Source of the DNA: Climacium dendroides
Lineage: Eukaryota > Streptophyta > Bryopsida > Hypnales > Climaciaceae
Length of the DNA: 64,000 nucleotides
Assembly (NCBI GenBank): GCA_950106755.1
Contig: OX467088.1
Location: 1,472,001 to 1,536,000 of the forward strand
Direction of reading: 5' to 3'
The translations under genes were made by a program, and so were the position numbers. Positions 46,741-58,618 of this stretch are shown in pieces; position 1 is the first letter of the stretch, and each line of letters starts with the position of its first letter. The notes under the pieces are model-generated. The model worked only from the letters and a program-made list of their open reading frames with translations. It ran no database searches and was not told where the DNA came from.

Positions 46741-47094
46741 ACGTTTGAAGGACGTGAATGAAACAAGAGACCTTTTGTTCCCTATAACCTTCGCTTTAGT
46801 CTTGAATTATAAGAAGTATACAAAAGCATGAACTTCCAACACCACGGAATTCATTGAACTAAACATAACTAAGGTGACACCAAAGACAACCAACTTCAAC
46901 GAAGGATCAAAGGATCTTACCGTGTCTACAGATCTAAGCCCTGCTGTTGACCGCCTCCCCTCAGCTATATCTGTGATGCTTGGGTTCAGATTCCCTCCTG
47001 CCCTCTACAAAGTACACAGAAGACAGACATTACTTGGGACCGCATTTATGATTACAATCAAGCTATGCCAAGATACAGTAAGGCATACTTTGAA
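46741..47094. other. CACTA intron sequence right of the outer element
   Basis: No gene seen. It continues the intron interrupted at 9187. Confidence 0.45.
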
Positions 47095-48016
47095 AACCAT
47101 TAAGGAACTCAACCAATTTGCATGGAATACTTACTGCTTGTGCATCTTTTCCGGCCTTGCCTTTCGTCCCCACGAGCTCATAATTCTTGACACTCTGACG
47201 TGCTGCGGCCATCTTTTGTGCCTTTTTCTGTTGGGCAGGAGTATTCCAATACTCAATGAGTCAGTCCCACTACTTCGGATCCACGCAAAGAGGAGCTTTC
47301 ACTGCTCCCTTTTCAACCATCTTGAAGTACCATGTTTTAAGCCGAGATCTTTCGGACTTTAGATGCCTTGTCACTATCACTCGAAAAGCAGTCATGCTCA
47401 AGGGGGTGCCCACGTACTCAAACTCCGCATCAAGGGCTTCTCTCAGTTTCTTTAGTGTGAGGCAACTGCTCCTTCCAATCCACAATGCTCATGTCTAGAG
47501 TCTTTGGGACTAAGTCCCTAAGGGCTTCGTCCCATGCATTCTTTCCCTCGCAGTTCCCGTCCACTTCCCCGCTTGGCAACACAGTCACTCGGTTTGGTTT
47601 GATTCCAGAGTAGGTCCGCTCCCGACTGCCTTACTCATATGCAGTTTTCCTCTTGCGCCGTGATAAACGTTCTTCAGTTTCGTGGGACATGGCTGTTGAA
47701 AATTGTTCCTGCATTGCTGATGGTTGGCCCGGCCACACCCCTAGCAATGCCGAAGGGGGGCCGCCGCACCAAGGAGCACTTGATGGCGCCTAACTTGGCA
47801 TGTAGTGCCTTGGGACCCAATTCCATGAAGGTTGACCGTAGAAATTCCTTTCTGCAAGCGGTTTCGGTGGCTGAGGAAGTTGTTCGGCTACTATCCGAGT
47901 TGATGATGGCGACTGCGGCACCTGTCGTGTTCGCTTTGCCCTGGGATCGATCAGTGGTTCTTCATCTAATCCGTTGAATTCATCGTCGGATGAGTCTACT
48001 ATTGGGAGCTAAGCAT
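47095..48016 (-). pseudogene. CACTA Transposase_24-like exon
   Basis: From about 48016 the frame reads RLDEEPLIDPRAKRTRQVP, a Pro/Gln-rich stretch, RRKRKTAYE, NAWDEALRDLVPKTLDMSI and VDWKEQLP. After a frameshift near 47450 comes LREALDAEFEYVG, LKTWYFKMVEKGAVKAP, WNTPAQQKKAQKMAAARQSV and NYELVGTKG. This order (basic linker, W-x-x-x-x-x-K, 'W-x-x-x-x-x-Y-W', 'N-R-x-x-x' helix, 'G-T/S-K') is that of the plant Ptta/En/Spm Transposase_24 domain. Stops at 47790-47792, 47631-47633, 47270-47272 and 47261-47263 inactivate it. Its continuation lies across the outer element at 8.6 kb. Confidence 0.65.
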
Positions 48017-48301
48017 CTACAAATCAAATATGACCAACATGCGATGAGTGAGATGGGCCAAGTGCAGTTTGCATAGTACCCACCTGTGACATTTGAACCC
48101 CTAAATTGACGGCAATTGAATGCTTTGGCGGTATAAGTGGACGCTAAGTAAAACACGGCTAAGTTATAAGACACCTCAAGTAGTGCATTGCCCAAAGGCC
48201 CTATCCGATACCAATTTGTTGAACCCTAATAGGAACTAGAGTACAAAGAAGCACTATGCCAATCCATCGAACCCTAATACGAACCACAGTACAAAGAAGC
48301 G

Positions 48302-48625
48302 TTATGCCAATGTACCTGTAGTAGTTGCCTTGGAGTTTGATTCCCGCTCAACTAGTTTACAAGCAATTGCGAGATTCATCATACCTTTCGCAATTTCTTC
48401 CTCATTGGACTCTATCGCCTCCAACGACGAACCGTGCTTGCTACTCATGTCTGGATTTGTAGTAGCTCCTTGGCGGCGCGGGCTTGCACGCTTGTTTCCT
48501 GCCTCACGTCCTGAATCTCCCTTTCGCCTCAAACTCCGCCGCAAGGGACCCAAATCCTGCTTCTTCTTTACAGGAGACTTCTGCTTCTTCCGCTTGGCTT
48601 CATCGTTGTCTCTATAATGCAACAA
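48302..48625 (-). CDS. Basic N-terminal exon of the CACTA minus-strand gene, tentative
   Basis: About 107 codons rich in Lys/Arg (RKKQKSPVKKKQ, RRSLRRKGDSGR) with a Ser/Glu tail, just upstream of the Transposase_24 exon on the same strand. It could be a nuclear-localising N-terminal exon. No domain is recognised and the limits are uncertain. Confidence 0.35.
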   Translation of the reverse strand: MLHYRDNDEAKRKKQKSPVKKKQDLGPLRRSLRRKGDSGREAGNKRASPRRQGATTNPDMSSKHGSSLEAIESNEEEIAKGMMNLAIACKLVERESNSKATTTGTLA

Positions 48626-50736
48626 TTGGAAGCCTTAGTTTAAATGAAAGGCTTAATTCTAGATTGCACATACGACTATAGAGATGGTATGGCAGAGAGG
48701 TTGTGAGACTAGATTGGAGCGCTGCTAATGTCCTAACCGGAAATGTGACAATGGTTAGGGTTTCGAAGACATCTACGAGGTAGGTTGCTTCTACAAGCAA
48801 GACGCAGAAGGCTTCCACGTGGCCATAGCAATTATTATAGACGCCTTCTGGAGTTCCGGCATGCGTGACTGTGACTGTACTAGTATGCGACTAGAAACTG
48901 ACCGTAAGGCAGTTGCAAAAATGTCTGAAGACATTTAATGTGACTTAGAGGTTACACGCGGTCAACTACAGAACAACTCATGTGCCTTGTAATGCCTTAG
49001 CCATTTCAAAGTCCACCAAAACCCTACGGTATCGCCTTCATTCTGCATTGGAATGCGTGCAAGAGTTAATTACGAAAACAACGGTCAAACAGAGGCGCCC
49101 CCAAAACTGCTTTTAGTCTATTTCCAGGGCCTTCAACCAAGCATGCAAAAGAGACTCCTAACATTCAGCCCTCTCCATATTTTACTGTTTTTTGCTACTT
49201 TTTGAGGAATACAAGTTCGTATCATGAGCAGTGCTTGAATTGAGTGTACAGAAAGGAAGAGATTTTACATCTCCTGTCTTAACGCTAAAGCGGGCCCAAG
49301 CTTTTTCAAATTCTCCGCAACATTTCGATCTCGTGCAAGCTCGTAGTCGCCCTTCTCGGGTAGCGGACTCTCCATCGCGAAATCTACTGACATCAGTAAG
49401 TCGCCGCCAATCCAACACCTCGTTTTTTTCTTGCTAACCTACAGTTTCAACGCTCACTATTCTCTAGATCAACGCACTCCGTCCTAATTGTACGTCCTCA
49501 CGCATTGGACACAAACTTCATGAAGCTCGATTACTTGGACATAGCGCGATAAGCTATAGTTGGTCCCATGCACTTGTTTTCACAACAAGGATGCAGTGCA
49601 AATGAAACGTGTAGGCTCCCACAGCTTGAGGAAGTGGCGGTGGGACTAGGCGTTCCATGTTGAATGAAGCTGGTTTTGGCGTCCGATAATTAAGTGCTTA
49701 TTTCAGTAATTAGTGATGTGACTGTAAGACAATGTGGATTGGCACATTCAACCTGTAATGTGGATTTGAATGCATGTATTGCAATAGAAATGACAAGTAG
49801 GCTATGCAGGTAATCATTACTAAACTATATGTTTTTACATTTAGTCATATATGTCTCTAATGAGTCTCACACTATCCAGAAAACTTGGTTTTTAAAATGG
49901 TGGCTTACCATGTATGCTTAAAGTTTTTTTCAAATTTAATTACTTGACGAAGTCATTGTTCAGTGATGTTGTAGTACAAAAATTAGCATGACTAAAACGT
50001 CACTTGTAGAAGTCATTTTGAAGTCACACAGTTATATAGAATATGAGGCTTCTGGCACGTAACGAAGTTCTGAAGTAGTCATTTAGTTTCTGTAGTCATG
50101 TAAATTTGGGTCCGTTTCACCACGCACTGGGGAGAGATTTCAGTGTAAATATGGGTCCGCTTCACCATTGCCATGTACTGAAACTACTCATCCAGATTGC
50201 ACTCTTACCTACCAAAAATTAGAAGGCTGACCTGTTTTGTCATTAGAAGCTTTAGAAAGGAATTCAAAACTCTGGGAAGCTTATCCGGAGCTACCTCGTC
50301 TGCGAAGGATAACTTTCCGCACAACAAGTTTTCTAAAGTAAATGATCCATTTCCTAGAATTGTTGTGAAAATGGACGTGTAAGACTTTGATTTCTTTACT
50401 TTCTATCAGTATGGACTATTGACTACATTGTAAATTTTAACCAAGACGTGCACTTGTATTCCCCGTTTTTTGGGGGCCTCCTCTTAGAATAGCACTTTCT
50501 ACTAGAAACACTATAAGTGTCTTAGTGAGTTCAATAACAGAAGACCCGACTTTGGTTGATTCATGTGCAGGCCTAATCCGAACCCCCAAGTGCGGAAGAC
50601 ATTCCTCCCAAGGTTGAAACTAGGACGTATTGTCAGGTACCCAATCCAATTCACTACCCTAAACCATCTATACACTTAAGTGAGCCACTGCCACAAAAGT
50701 GTCCCACCTGAAACTCTTCTTGTGCACTACTTAGTA
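48626..50736. other. CACTA interior between divergent genes
   Basis: No supported gene. AGTCATT and AAGTCAC motifs recur at about 49940-50100, resembling the subterminal repeats at 4.3-4.9 kb. It should contain the promoters of the minus-strand TNP1-like gene and the plus-strand tnp2. Confidence 0.45.
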
Positions 50737-51099
50737 ATGCCGAAGCGTAGGGTTCTCAAAGCTGCCCCATTGTTCCGTCGTCAAAGACATAGACTACCTA
50801 GCCTGGATTCAAATGAAGACATCCACGTCCTAGACGGCAATTGTTCCTCACGTCTGTCCATTAAGAAGGCTACAATGGCACATGGGGGCTTACAAAAAAA
50901 TGCAGCATCAGACTCCGAAGAGAGTTATGCACACCCAGAGGTCACATGTTCCTCTGAAGGAGGCCTAATAGAAGATAGTAAGTCTCAGAAAAACAGAGAG
51001 CTAGACCGTCGCTTCCATTTTTGGTTAGAACTAGCACTAGGCCATACTACAATGGTAGAAGGAGAAAATGGAGATGTTAACCCGGAAGCCTTGAGTTAA
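50737..51099 (+). CDS. Hypothetical exon upstream of tnp2
   Basis: About 120 codons from MPKRRVLKAA, with basic then acidic/Ser-rich composition. No domain recognised. It might be a leader exon of the CACTA plus-strand gene, or chance. Confidence 0.25.
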   Translation: MPKRRVLKAAPLFRRQRHRLPSLDSNEDIHVLDGNCSSRLSIKKATMAHGGLQKNAASDSEESYAHPEVTCSSEGGLIEDSKSQKNRELDRRFHFWLELALGHTTMVEGENGDVNPEALS

Positions 51100-51705
51100 C
51101 CCGGAAGCCTTCATTGAAGGAGCTTCTTGATGTCCACTCCTATTGGAAGTGCGTCTTCTTCTAAGAGCAAGGATGTACAGTAGCCAGAGTTGTAATTGCG
51201 TCCATACTAATGGAAGTTAGACAGGAATACTGGCTTTGTCCAATTTTCTCTTTCATGAATATTTTTATACCGAAAAACTTGTTCCCTCACAATTCTTTCC
51301 TACTGTAGTTTGTGGCATTGGCTGTCTTCATTGCTTCTCTTGGTCATGAGTGATAAGTTTGGAAGATTAAATCCAATTCTAAATTGTAGGACCACCATTT
51401 TTGGCCGTCAATTCCCTTCCATAAAGGTGTATAGAGTTTGGAAGAATGTTGTACTCATAATTGAGTGCAACTGTGTTCTACGTATTGTAGTGACAATGCA
51501 GTCGCAGAAGACATGTGTCAGTTATTGAAGAGTGACCGAAGACATATATCAGTTATGTAACAGTGACTCCAATCCTATAGCAAAGGAGGTCCAGTTCTTC
51601 CAGTTTTGATGCTAATTTCCTACTCTCCGTCTTGTCACTCGAGCAAGTTGTTTCTATCAAGTACTTCCAACAGAAGGCTTCTTATTACTTCAATTCTGCA
51701 ACGCC

Positions 51706-52560
51706 ATGATACCTACACGATTTCCATTAACTGATAGTCGGAGACAAAGACTACGAGATGACCGCTTGTGGATTCGTGAGTTGCAGAGGGCGACTGAGTA
51801 CAATGTGAAACACTTGCATTGCCCATGTACAAAATGTCGAGGCCGCAAGGTTCTATTTGTTCGGAACGTACGAGAGCACCTCATTCGCAATGACAGGGCT
51901 TCAACTTGTCGGACTTGGAGAGGTCCAGGCATTCGAGACTCTTCAGATGAAGAATGGGAACAACAATTTTGGGAACCTTTTATAGAGGAACCACAAAATT
52001 TGGATGCTACAGTTGACACTCGTGGGATGGTCGACCAAGCTATGGCTCCACTACTAGAGGACATTTTTTCTGCAGAGGATCAGCAAGACGAAGCGAGGGA
52101 ACCGCAAGAGGAAACTTATTCAGCACAAAGATTGGCTGAGGAAGTGAGGGATGCTTTTGCCAATGCAGACTCCGTCCATGAAGACTGCATGGCCGGCTGA
52201 GTAGGGGATGTAGCAGAGAGTGCAGAATGTCGCGATGAGGAGCAAGCCGGACAACAACCTAGGGATGGAGGCAACGAGAAATCAAACTTTGACGCCAGAG
52301 TACTTGAGGAGTCCCTACAACAGTTGTATGATGGGGCAAAATCCAGCAAGCTTGTAGCTACTATACTACTTATGAACCTATGCACGGTACATGGCGTCAA
52401 TAACCACTGCGCCAACGAATTGTTCAGCATTTTGCATGCCCATCTGTTGCCAGAGAACAACACTCTACCAAAGACCTATCATGCAGCGAATACCTTGACA
52501 AAAAAATTGGAGTTGATGTATAACACGATCCATGCGTGTGAGCGTGGGTGTGTAAAACAT
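51706..52560 (+). pseudogene. CACTA tnp2 transposase, N-terminal part, cut by element 3
   Basis: The N-terminus has a transposase-associated zinc-like motif: LHCPCTKCRGRK, VREHLIRND and TCRTWRGPG, followed by an acidic DSSDEEWEQQFWEP stretch. After a TGA (52198-52200) come LQQLYDGAKSSKL, LMNLCTVHGVNN, HLLPENNTLPKTYHAA and YNTIHACERGC, the classic tnp2 lead-in (NTLPKSY, K-L, IHAC-C). The text stops two residues later at 52560, precisely where the inverted terminus of element 3 starts. The catalytic core is therefore expected beyond the far end of element 3. Confidence 0.8.
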
Positions 52561-52581
52561 AATATTCATTAAAATGAGAGT
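52561..52581 (+). repeat. Element 3 left terminal inverted repeat (HAD end)
   Basis: AATATTC then ATTAAAATGAGAGT, preceded by GTAAAACAT of tnp2. Confidence 0.75.
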
Positions 52582-52947
52582 TTTCCAGTGAAATGGGAGT
52601 TGAAGAAGAGACTTTCAACCATGAATTTAATATACTTGTAGATCAATGACTACTAGGAAAGCATTGCAATGACACAGAAAGCACATACGGAAGGTACAAA
52701 TTCCAAAATCGAAGGTCAAAATTGTGACTTCTTCATAATTTATAGGAAGTCATCAAATATACATGTATTGTATGTATGCACTATAAACATAGAGCAATCC
52801 ATGTACTAAACTACTACTTCCATCGTAGACTACACTTGTATAAGATACATATGATGTAAAACGTAGGGTTCAGGAAGCACTACGACTGAGCACTAGGACT
52901 TTCGTAAAATTGACAATTGCGTCCACAAAATGAAGGCTTTGTGACCA
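52582..52947. other. Element 3 subterminal region
   Basis: No gene. It has a diverged second terminus-like motif (GAAATGGGAGTTGAAG, about 52591). Confidence 0.45.
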
Positions 52948-53745
52948 GAAGGCTATGAGCCAGCCTTTATCAACAGTAGAGACAAACGTAGGGATTGTCA
53001 AAGCCCGGAAATTGAAGAGTTGAATACCAACTCTCACCCGACCTAATATTCTCAGACATTGCACCGGAGAAAGTGCAATGCAAAAGATTATTTGGTGAGG
53101 CAACAGTTGTTATTCAACTCTACAACATCCGGGCTACGACAACGTATTGTCCATAATGACTATGAGGTCCACGATTGTCAAAGCCCCGGAAATTGTAGAA
53201 TCGAATACCAGCTGTTCCCCTAGTTGAGCCAATTCGTGGTAAAAGAAAGCAAACATTATATAACCTTAACTCTCAGCTACTCTTCGAATGTACTCTCACA
53301 CACCACAATGTCCAAAAAGCAATGTATGAGTGTACATTAGAAGAATAGCTGAGAGTAAAGGTTATATAATGTTTCCTTTCTCTTCTACCACGAATTGGCT
53401 CAACTATGCACATAGTTGGGTCTAAGACATCTTAAAAGTGGAAAGGGAGAAAGCAAACATCATATAACCCGACTCGCACCCCTACTCATCAAGTACTCTC
53501 ACACACCACAATGTCTAAAGAGTAGTGTATGAGTGTACTTGATGAGCATGGCGTGAGTTGAGCTATATAATTTTGGCTTTGTCCATTTCCACTTTCAAGC
53601 TCAGTTGTGCACTCAGTCGGTTCCATGTGCAATGCAAACGATTATTTGCTAAGGGAACAGTTGATATACAACTCTACAACTTCCGAGTTTTGACAACCCC
53701 TACATTATTCTCTGCTATTGATAAAATCGGGCTCAAGGCCTTACT
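52948..53745. repeat. Concentric foldback (multi-hairpin) structure
   Basis: Four related inverted repeats. Hairpin 1: 53226-53399, arms GAGCCAATTCGTGGTA... and the complement around TACCACGAATTGGCTC. Hairpin 2: about 53430-53600, with ATCAAGTACTCTCACAC opposite GTATGAGTGTACTTGAT. Hairpin 3: about 52992-53140, GATTGTCAAAGCCCGG opposite CCGGGCTACGACAAC. An outer pair, 53165-53217 against 53650-53702, encloses hairpins 1 and 2. Sequence at about 52950-52995 also pairs with 53703-53745. It could be a nested MITE-like foldback or a source of small RNAs. Confidence 0.7.
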
Positions 53746-54018
53746 AAGGTTTAGGGTTTATTATTTCTGTACTCTCTATGCAAACTTAGGGATTGTTGAG
53801 CCTTTTTGTACATAATTAGGACCTCTTCTACATACAATTGTACATGAGGTACAAGATGCAGTCTTCAGAAGCATTTCCTAGTTCGTTTCCCATGTGGAAT
53901 GCTACTTAGTTATCCTACATATACAAAGATATCTACAATACGGAAATAACACTACTATTGAACAATCTTCAGGATTGGAGGTCCACCCCAGGTCGATGAG
54001 TTCATTCAATTTCTTCAT
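53746..54018. other. 3' region of gene E, element 3
   Basis: Nothing recognised beyond a short GGTTTAGGGTTTA at 53750. Confidence 0.5.
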
Positions 54019-54657
54019 TCAGCTATACGATGCACTCTTCATCTTTTCCCGAGCCCTTCGAATTTCTGGTCCCCGATTGTATCCCCCCTTGTTGATATGT
54101 CCAAAGTCTCGAATGTGTTGCCCCCTTTGTGCTTGCAACGACCTTCTTTTCCATGCGTCCCAACTTGGAGTTGAAACATCAGTACAGAATGATCCACTGC
54201 GTTTTGGTTTCTTCAATCTCCCCCGTTCAGATGGAATGTGTGGCCGTGGTATGGATGGTCCAATAGCAGGAATCGGAAGCGTTTCTGAAAGCGGATGAAT
54301 TAGGGCCTTGGACTTCTCTTGTGCTACGGAGGTTGGATAATTGGCATCCCCGTAAAGCTTCCTCTGAGTCCCCTTGTCCGAGGCAGTTGGTGACATTGGT
54401 GACGCCCGGAGATCTTTGGAGTGTAGAGGAGACGGCGAGCATGAAACTGACAAGCGCGGTTTCTTCTCCGGCGGACTGTCCACCACTCCCTCATCGATTG
54501 GTTTCCTTGAGAAGTCCATAGTGGAATTGACAGTCGGAGCTGAGCAGAGGAAGTTCCCAGTACTGAGTATAACGTACTATCCATAATTGAAGATGGAGTC
54601 CGCAGATGCCTGACAGGGGAGTCCATCCGTTGCAGGGTACTCCGATGTGCTGTCCAT
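54019..54657 (-). pseudogene. Gene or exon E, element 3 (one stop)
   Basis: From ATG 54657: MDSTSEYPATDG, ASADSIFNYG, then TAG at 54579-54577 (Gln in the other copies), LSTGNFLCSAP, NSTMDFSRKP, VVDSPPEKKPRL, SCSPSPL, TQRKLYGD and a basic C-terminus ending REKMKSASYS. Same block order as the inner E. The conserved NSTMDFS-to-SCSPSP core suggests it is a real protein. Function unknown. Confidence 0.6.
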
Positions 54658-54783
54658 TTGCAACAAACGTACCTTGAATTAGAATAGCAATCGAGGGAAT
54701 TTCAACATTGGACATCATTTTGGGGTCTCCGTAGTCAAGATTGGCAGGAGAGTCCACAACCGTGATTGCCCGTGAAGTTGCAA

Positions 54784-57700
54784 ATCAACGCGACTCAAGC
54801 TAAAATGTACGAGACTCCAAAAGTACTGAACAAGGCTTCAAAACACTACACATCAGCTCCACTCGCGCTGAATCACATACCTCCAATGGGTCAGCTATCT
54901 AGTGCCACTAGGCGACCCCCGAACCACCTTCATGAGCTCGTCGTACTCTCGACGATTCCTTTCCTTGCACAACATTTTTTGCCCGATTTTCCACTTCTTC
55001 GCTTTCTTGAACGCTTTGAGTCCCATGTCCTGGCTTCGGTGCAACTGTTGAAACCAAGGAAGTAGAACCCCGAGCAGGAACGTGTCCTTGTCTCCATTGC
55101 CCTTGTTACTCCAAGACTCCGAGACTACAACATTTTCCAGTTTGTTCATGATGTGCTTCCGGCGGCTGTCGTCGACTACGACTATATTGTCAGGAGTGAA
55201 GTTGGTTCGGGAGTCGGCGAAAAGCACGTCCAGGTTCTTGAGGAACAATGCTTTGTCGGTTCCCGGTTCCTTATAGGGGATCCACGTGCCGGCTCCATCC
55301 CAGCGCTTCAACGTTTTGCATGCATCCTGCCCGAGAACTTGGAAGGGCAACCCTCCATCTCGGAACAGATAAGCGCAGATCTCATCAGTGGTGGACTTCT
55401 TCATGGAACTCCACATTGAGACGAATGCTATCCTACCTAACTCCTTCAAGAACGCGGAGCAGTTGGGCCTGACATAGACAGCCTTGGGTCCTACAATGGC
55501 CCCGATTGTGGCCGAGTGTGGCTCCGACTTCTGGTTGTACGCCTTCCCTGACCCCTTGGACTTCCAATCTTCTGTGACACATAGAATGCCATTGAGGTCC
55601 AGGATGACGTTCAACCACTTCCCTGCCATCCCGGATCTCAATGACCTATGGACTCCCTCCGAGGATTCCTTATCAGAGCCCTGTAGATCGGACCCCTGGT
55701 AACAAACGGCAGCAATCGTATCCAGTCACGCCAAATGACACGAATTCTAGGAGGCATCATTGCTCAAAATGAAGGTAGAAGAGTAATGAGTCCATCAGAA
55801 CAAGAGGGCGCATTTTACCTTCCTCTGCGTAGAACCTGAAGGTTCATCTTGGTTTTCCATTGCCAATAGTGCAGGACTAGGAAGTACCGATTGCTCATCC
55901 ATTGGTTGTGCCTCATCTACGTTCGGGTGTGGTGAAGGCATTGGTGGAAGAGAATGTGCGACAATAGAAGGGCCTTTCTCAGGCAAGCAATCGACATTCA
56001 GGTGGCCTGCAATTCATGAATCAAGAAAAATAGTTTTCGTGAGAAATCCATTTATTACAATTTCATGAAATGAGTTTTAATTTACAAAACTAGTCCTACA
56101 TTTTCTGTACCACCTGAATTGCTTCTAGTTGGCATGTTGTATCTACAATTGAATCTCTAGCCCAAAGACTACAATATAATTCAACGCGAGTCGCGCTGAG
56201 ACTACACACAGGACACTGAATGGTCATTGGGCACAACCTGCAGGTGGTTCCTCGGTGGATTGGTCAGAACTTGCTTGCGTAGGCCCGGAATCATCCACTG
56301 GCAAGATGCGCGCAATGCCAACGTCTTCCATTGCGGTGTCTCCCTCGCCGACATTAACAACTGTATGATCTCCCTGTTCCTCCGGGACTCCTCCTTCATC
56401 CAGTCCGTGTTGCGTTGGTGCATCTCCATGTTCAACAGTCGCTCGTTTGCATTGTCCGCTCTCATTTGAGCCAACGCTAGCTCCGTCTGCTTCTGTGAAT
56501 TCTCCGTCTGCTTCTGCAGAGCCGCCAGAGATTCTGCGGTCGACTTTTGAATTTCGGCCAGCTGTTGGACGACACTGGTGATGGGATCTGCCTTCCTCTT
56601 CTTCTGTGGCCGTCTAGAAGGAGTGGGCGTCCGCGGCGTCTGCGATAAGGGCGGAAGCATGGATGAAGCAAACGACCCCGGTACGTCGGTATGTCGTCTT
56701 GTTGGTGTGGGCATCTCTTCAATGCCTACATTATGATCATCCATCTCCATAATGTTGTCTTCCTCCTCATCGGTGGAAATGTCCTCTACATCATCGTAGA
56801 CTGGAGCCGCCTTCTTTCTGGCTGGAGACTCCTGACTTGATCTCAATTTCCGCTTGGAGGAGGAACTAGGACCTTCACCACTCTGGATGGGATACCCAGT
56901 GTCGAGAAAATCTGCCTTATCCAATGTGTAGGCCTTCGAACAGATTTTCTCCCAGTCAGGGGATTCCACTGCGAATCCAACAGCGTACACGTCTACAGAT
57001 GACATCTGCTAGGGAGAGAAGCAGAGGGTAAGAATACAATTATAGACAGTGACAATTCAGCGCGACTCGCGCTGAATTGACGAGTGCTTGAAACCATGAA
57101 ATTGAAGAGGAAGGAATCGAATCAGCGCTAGTCGCGCTGATCGGCAATTAAGGGACATACCACTGCAGCGCATGTAAGTTTGCCTCCCGCAAAACAAGAG
57201 AAGATGCAACCCCCTGGAGTACAGAAACTCTTCACGAGCCACAAATAGAACTCCATGCGCAACTCCAAGCTGTGGAGCCGGTATTCGAGCTCGCTGTAGG
57301 CACGTGCCTTCACGTACCGATTGGAGTCCGGGCATTCGTACTGCTCTGGAATACCCACTCCAATTGCGTTGCTGGGATGCTGAAGAAATACCAGAAACAC
57401 CTTCGGCGGCTTATTCGACGCTGAAATATCTCCGAGGCGAACATTCTTTCCCGCATTGTACGTAGAGTAGTCCAATAAGAAGGAAGATAGAATCTGGTCA
57501 GACTCCACGAAGTGCAGGACCTGTGCCTGTTCCTTCTCATCGCCGCAAATAAAGAGCCAGGAGGGAACATTCTGAAGTACCAGGTCGTGCATCTTGCGGA
57601 GTGACATCATTACTTCCTTGAAGTAAGGGCTGTCCATAGTGGAGCTCCCTTTATTCTCGACTCCAAGTAATGTCCTGAAGTCGATCACGTCCAACGCCAT

Positions 57701-58618
57701 TCTCTTCGACGTGTCTGGATCCCATGCTCTCGCTGGCCACTCCATAAAACTATTAGTGCTTTCAACGTATGGGCGGTAATAACCCTTGGCCGTAGGTTTC
57801 TCGAATTTATTCTTGTGATGAAGAAATATGTTGAAAAATTTGAATGCTTGTGGGAAGAGCTCCGCACAAGTCTTATTCTTTTGGCTGACAGATTTTGCTC
57901 TCCCGAAGTAGGCCTCTCCAGGTCGGTCGAGGAGCACGTCCATCGTGGCTCTGGAAAACATTCGCGACGTCTTGAATGCTTTCCAATTGTCCTTGATGAT
58001 TTCGTTCTTGGCATTCATAAGTCCAAGCTCAGGATCGATTTGGTGAAGCTCTTTCTTCACCAAGTGCTTGCGCTTCCGCCTCTCCGACCACTCCCTGGCG
58101 GTATAGCAACTCTGCAGCACAGACGACATGGCCTTCACCGTCACCTTTGGATAAGGCAAGGTGCGTTTCTCTCCTGTCTGGTTTAGCATATGCTTGGCAA
58201 GTGTCGCCAATTCGTCATAGCTCAGGTTTCCCAGATGCTTGAAGAATTCTTGGTTGAGAAGGCAGTTATCTGGGTTCCATCCTTCCCTTGCATTGAACGT
58301 TCTCCGCGTATCTGGGTTGATGAGCTCTCCGAATGCGGCCGCAGTGATAACCTCGCTCCAGAGCTTGTACACTTCCTCTGAGGCCGTGATTAGCTTGAGC
58401 TCATTCGTGAGCTTCAGCTTCTCCTCCTTGGACTTTGTCTTTGCGATTCGGAGGTTCTTGTTCACGTCAATCATCGAGAACCACAAGAAGATGACTTTCT
58501 CAAAGTCCTGAGGATTGAGCACAGCACTTTCATTAGACAAGGTGGTTTAATGATATTTGAATTGGCATTGCTAGTTGACTTGAGCCAAACTTGACACATC
58601 AGCGCGAACCGCGTTGAA
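54784..58618. repeat. Intronic palindromes of the element 3 HAD gene (ATCAGCGCG class)
   Basis: Sites lie at 54784 and 54852 (D-E interval), 56180 (C-C' intron), 57056 and 57121 (B-C intron) and 58598 (A-B intron, 12 nt after the donor). Perfect arms are TTCAGCGCG and CGCGCTGAA, or ATCAGCGC and GCGCTGAT. The one at 57121 begins about 20 nt from the donor. Confidence 0.88.
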
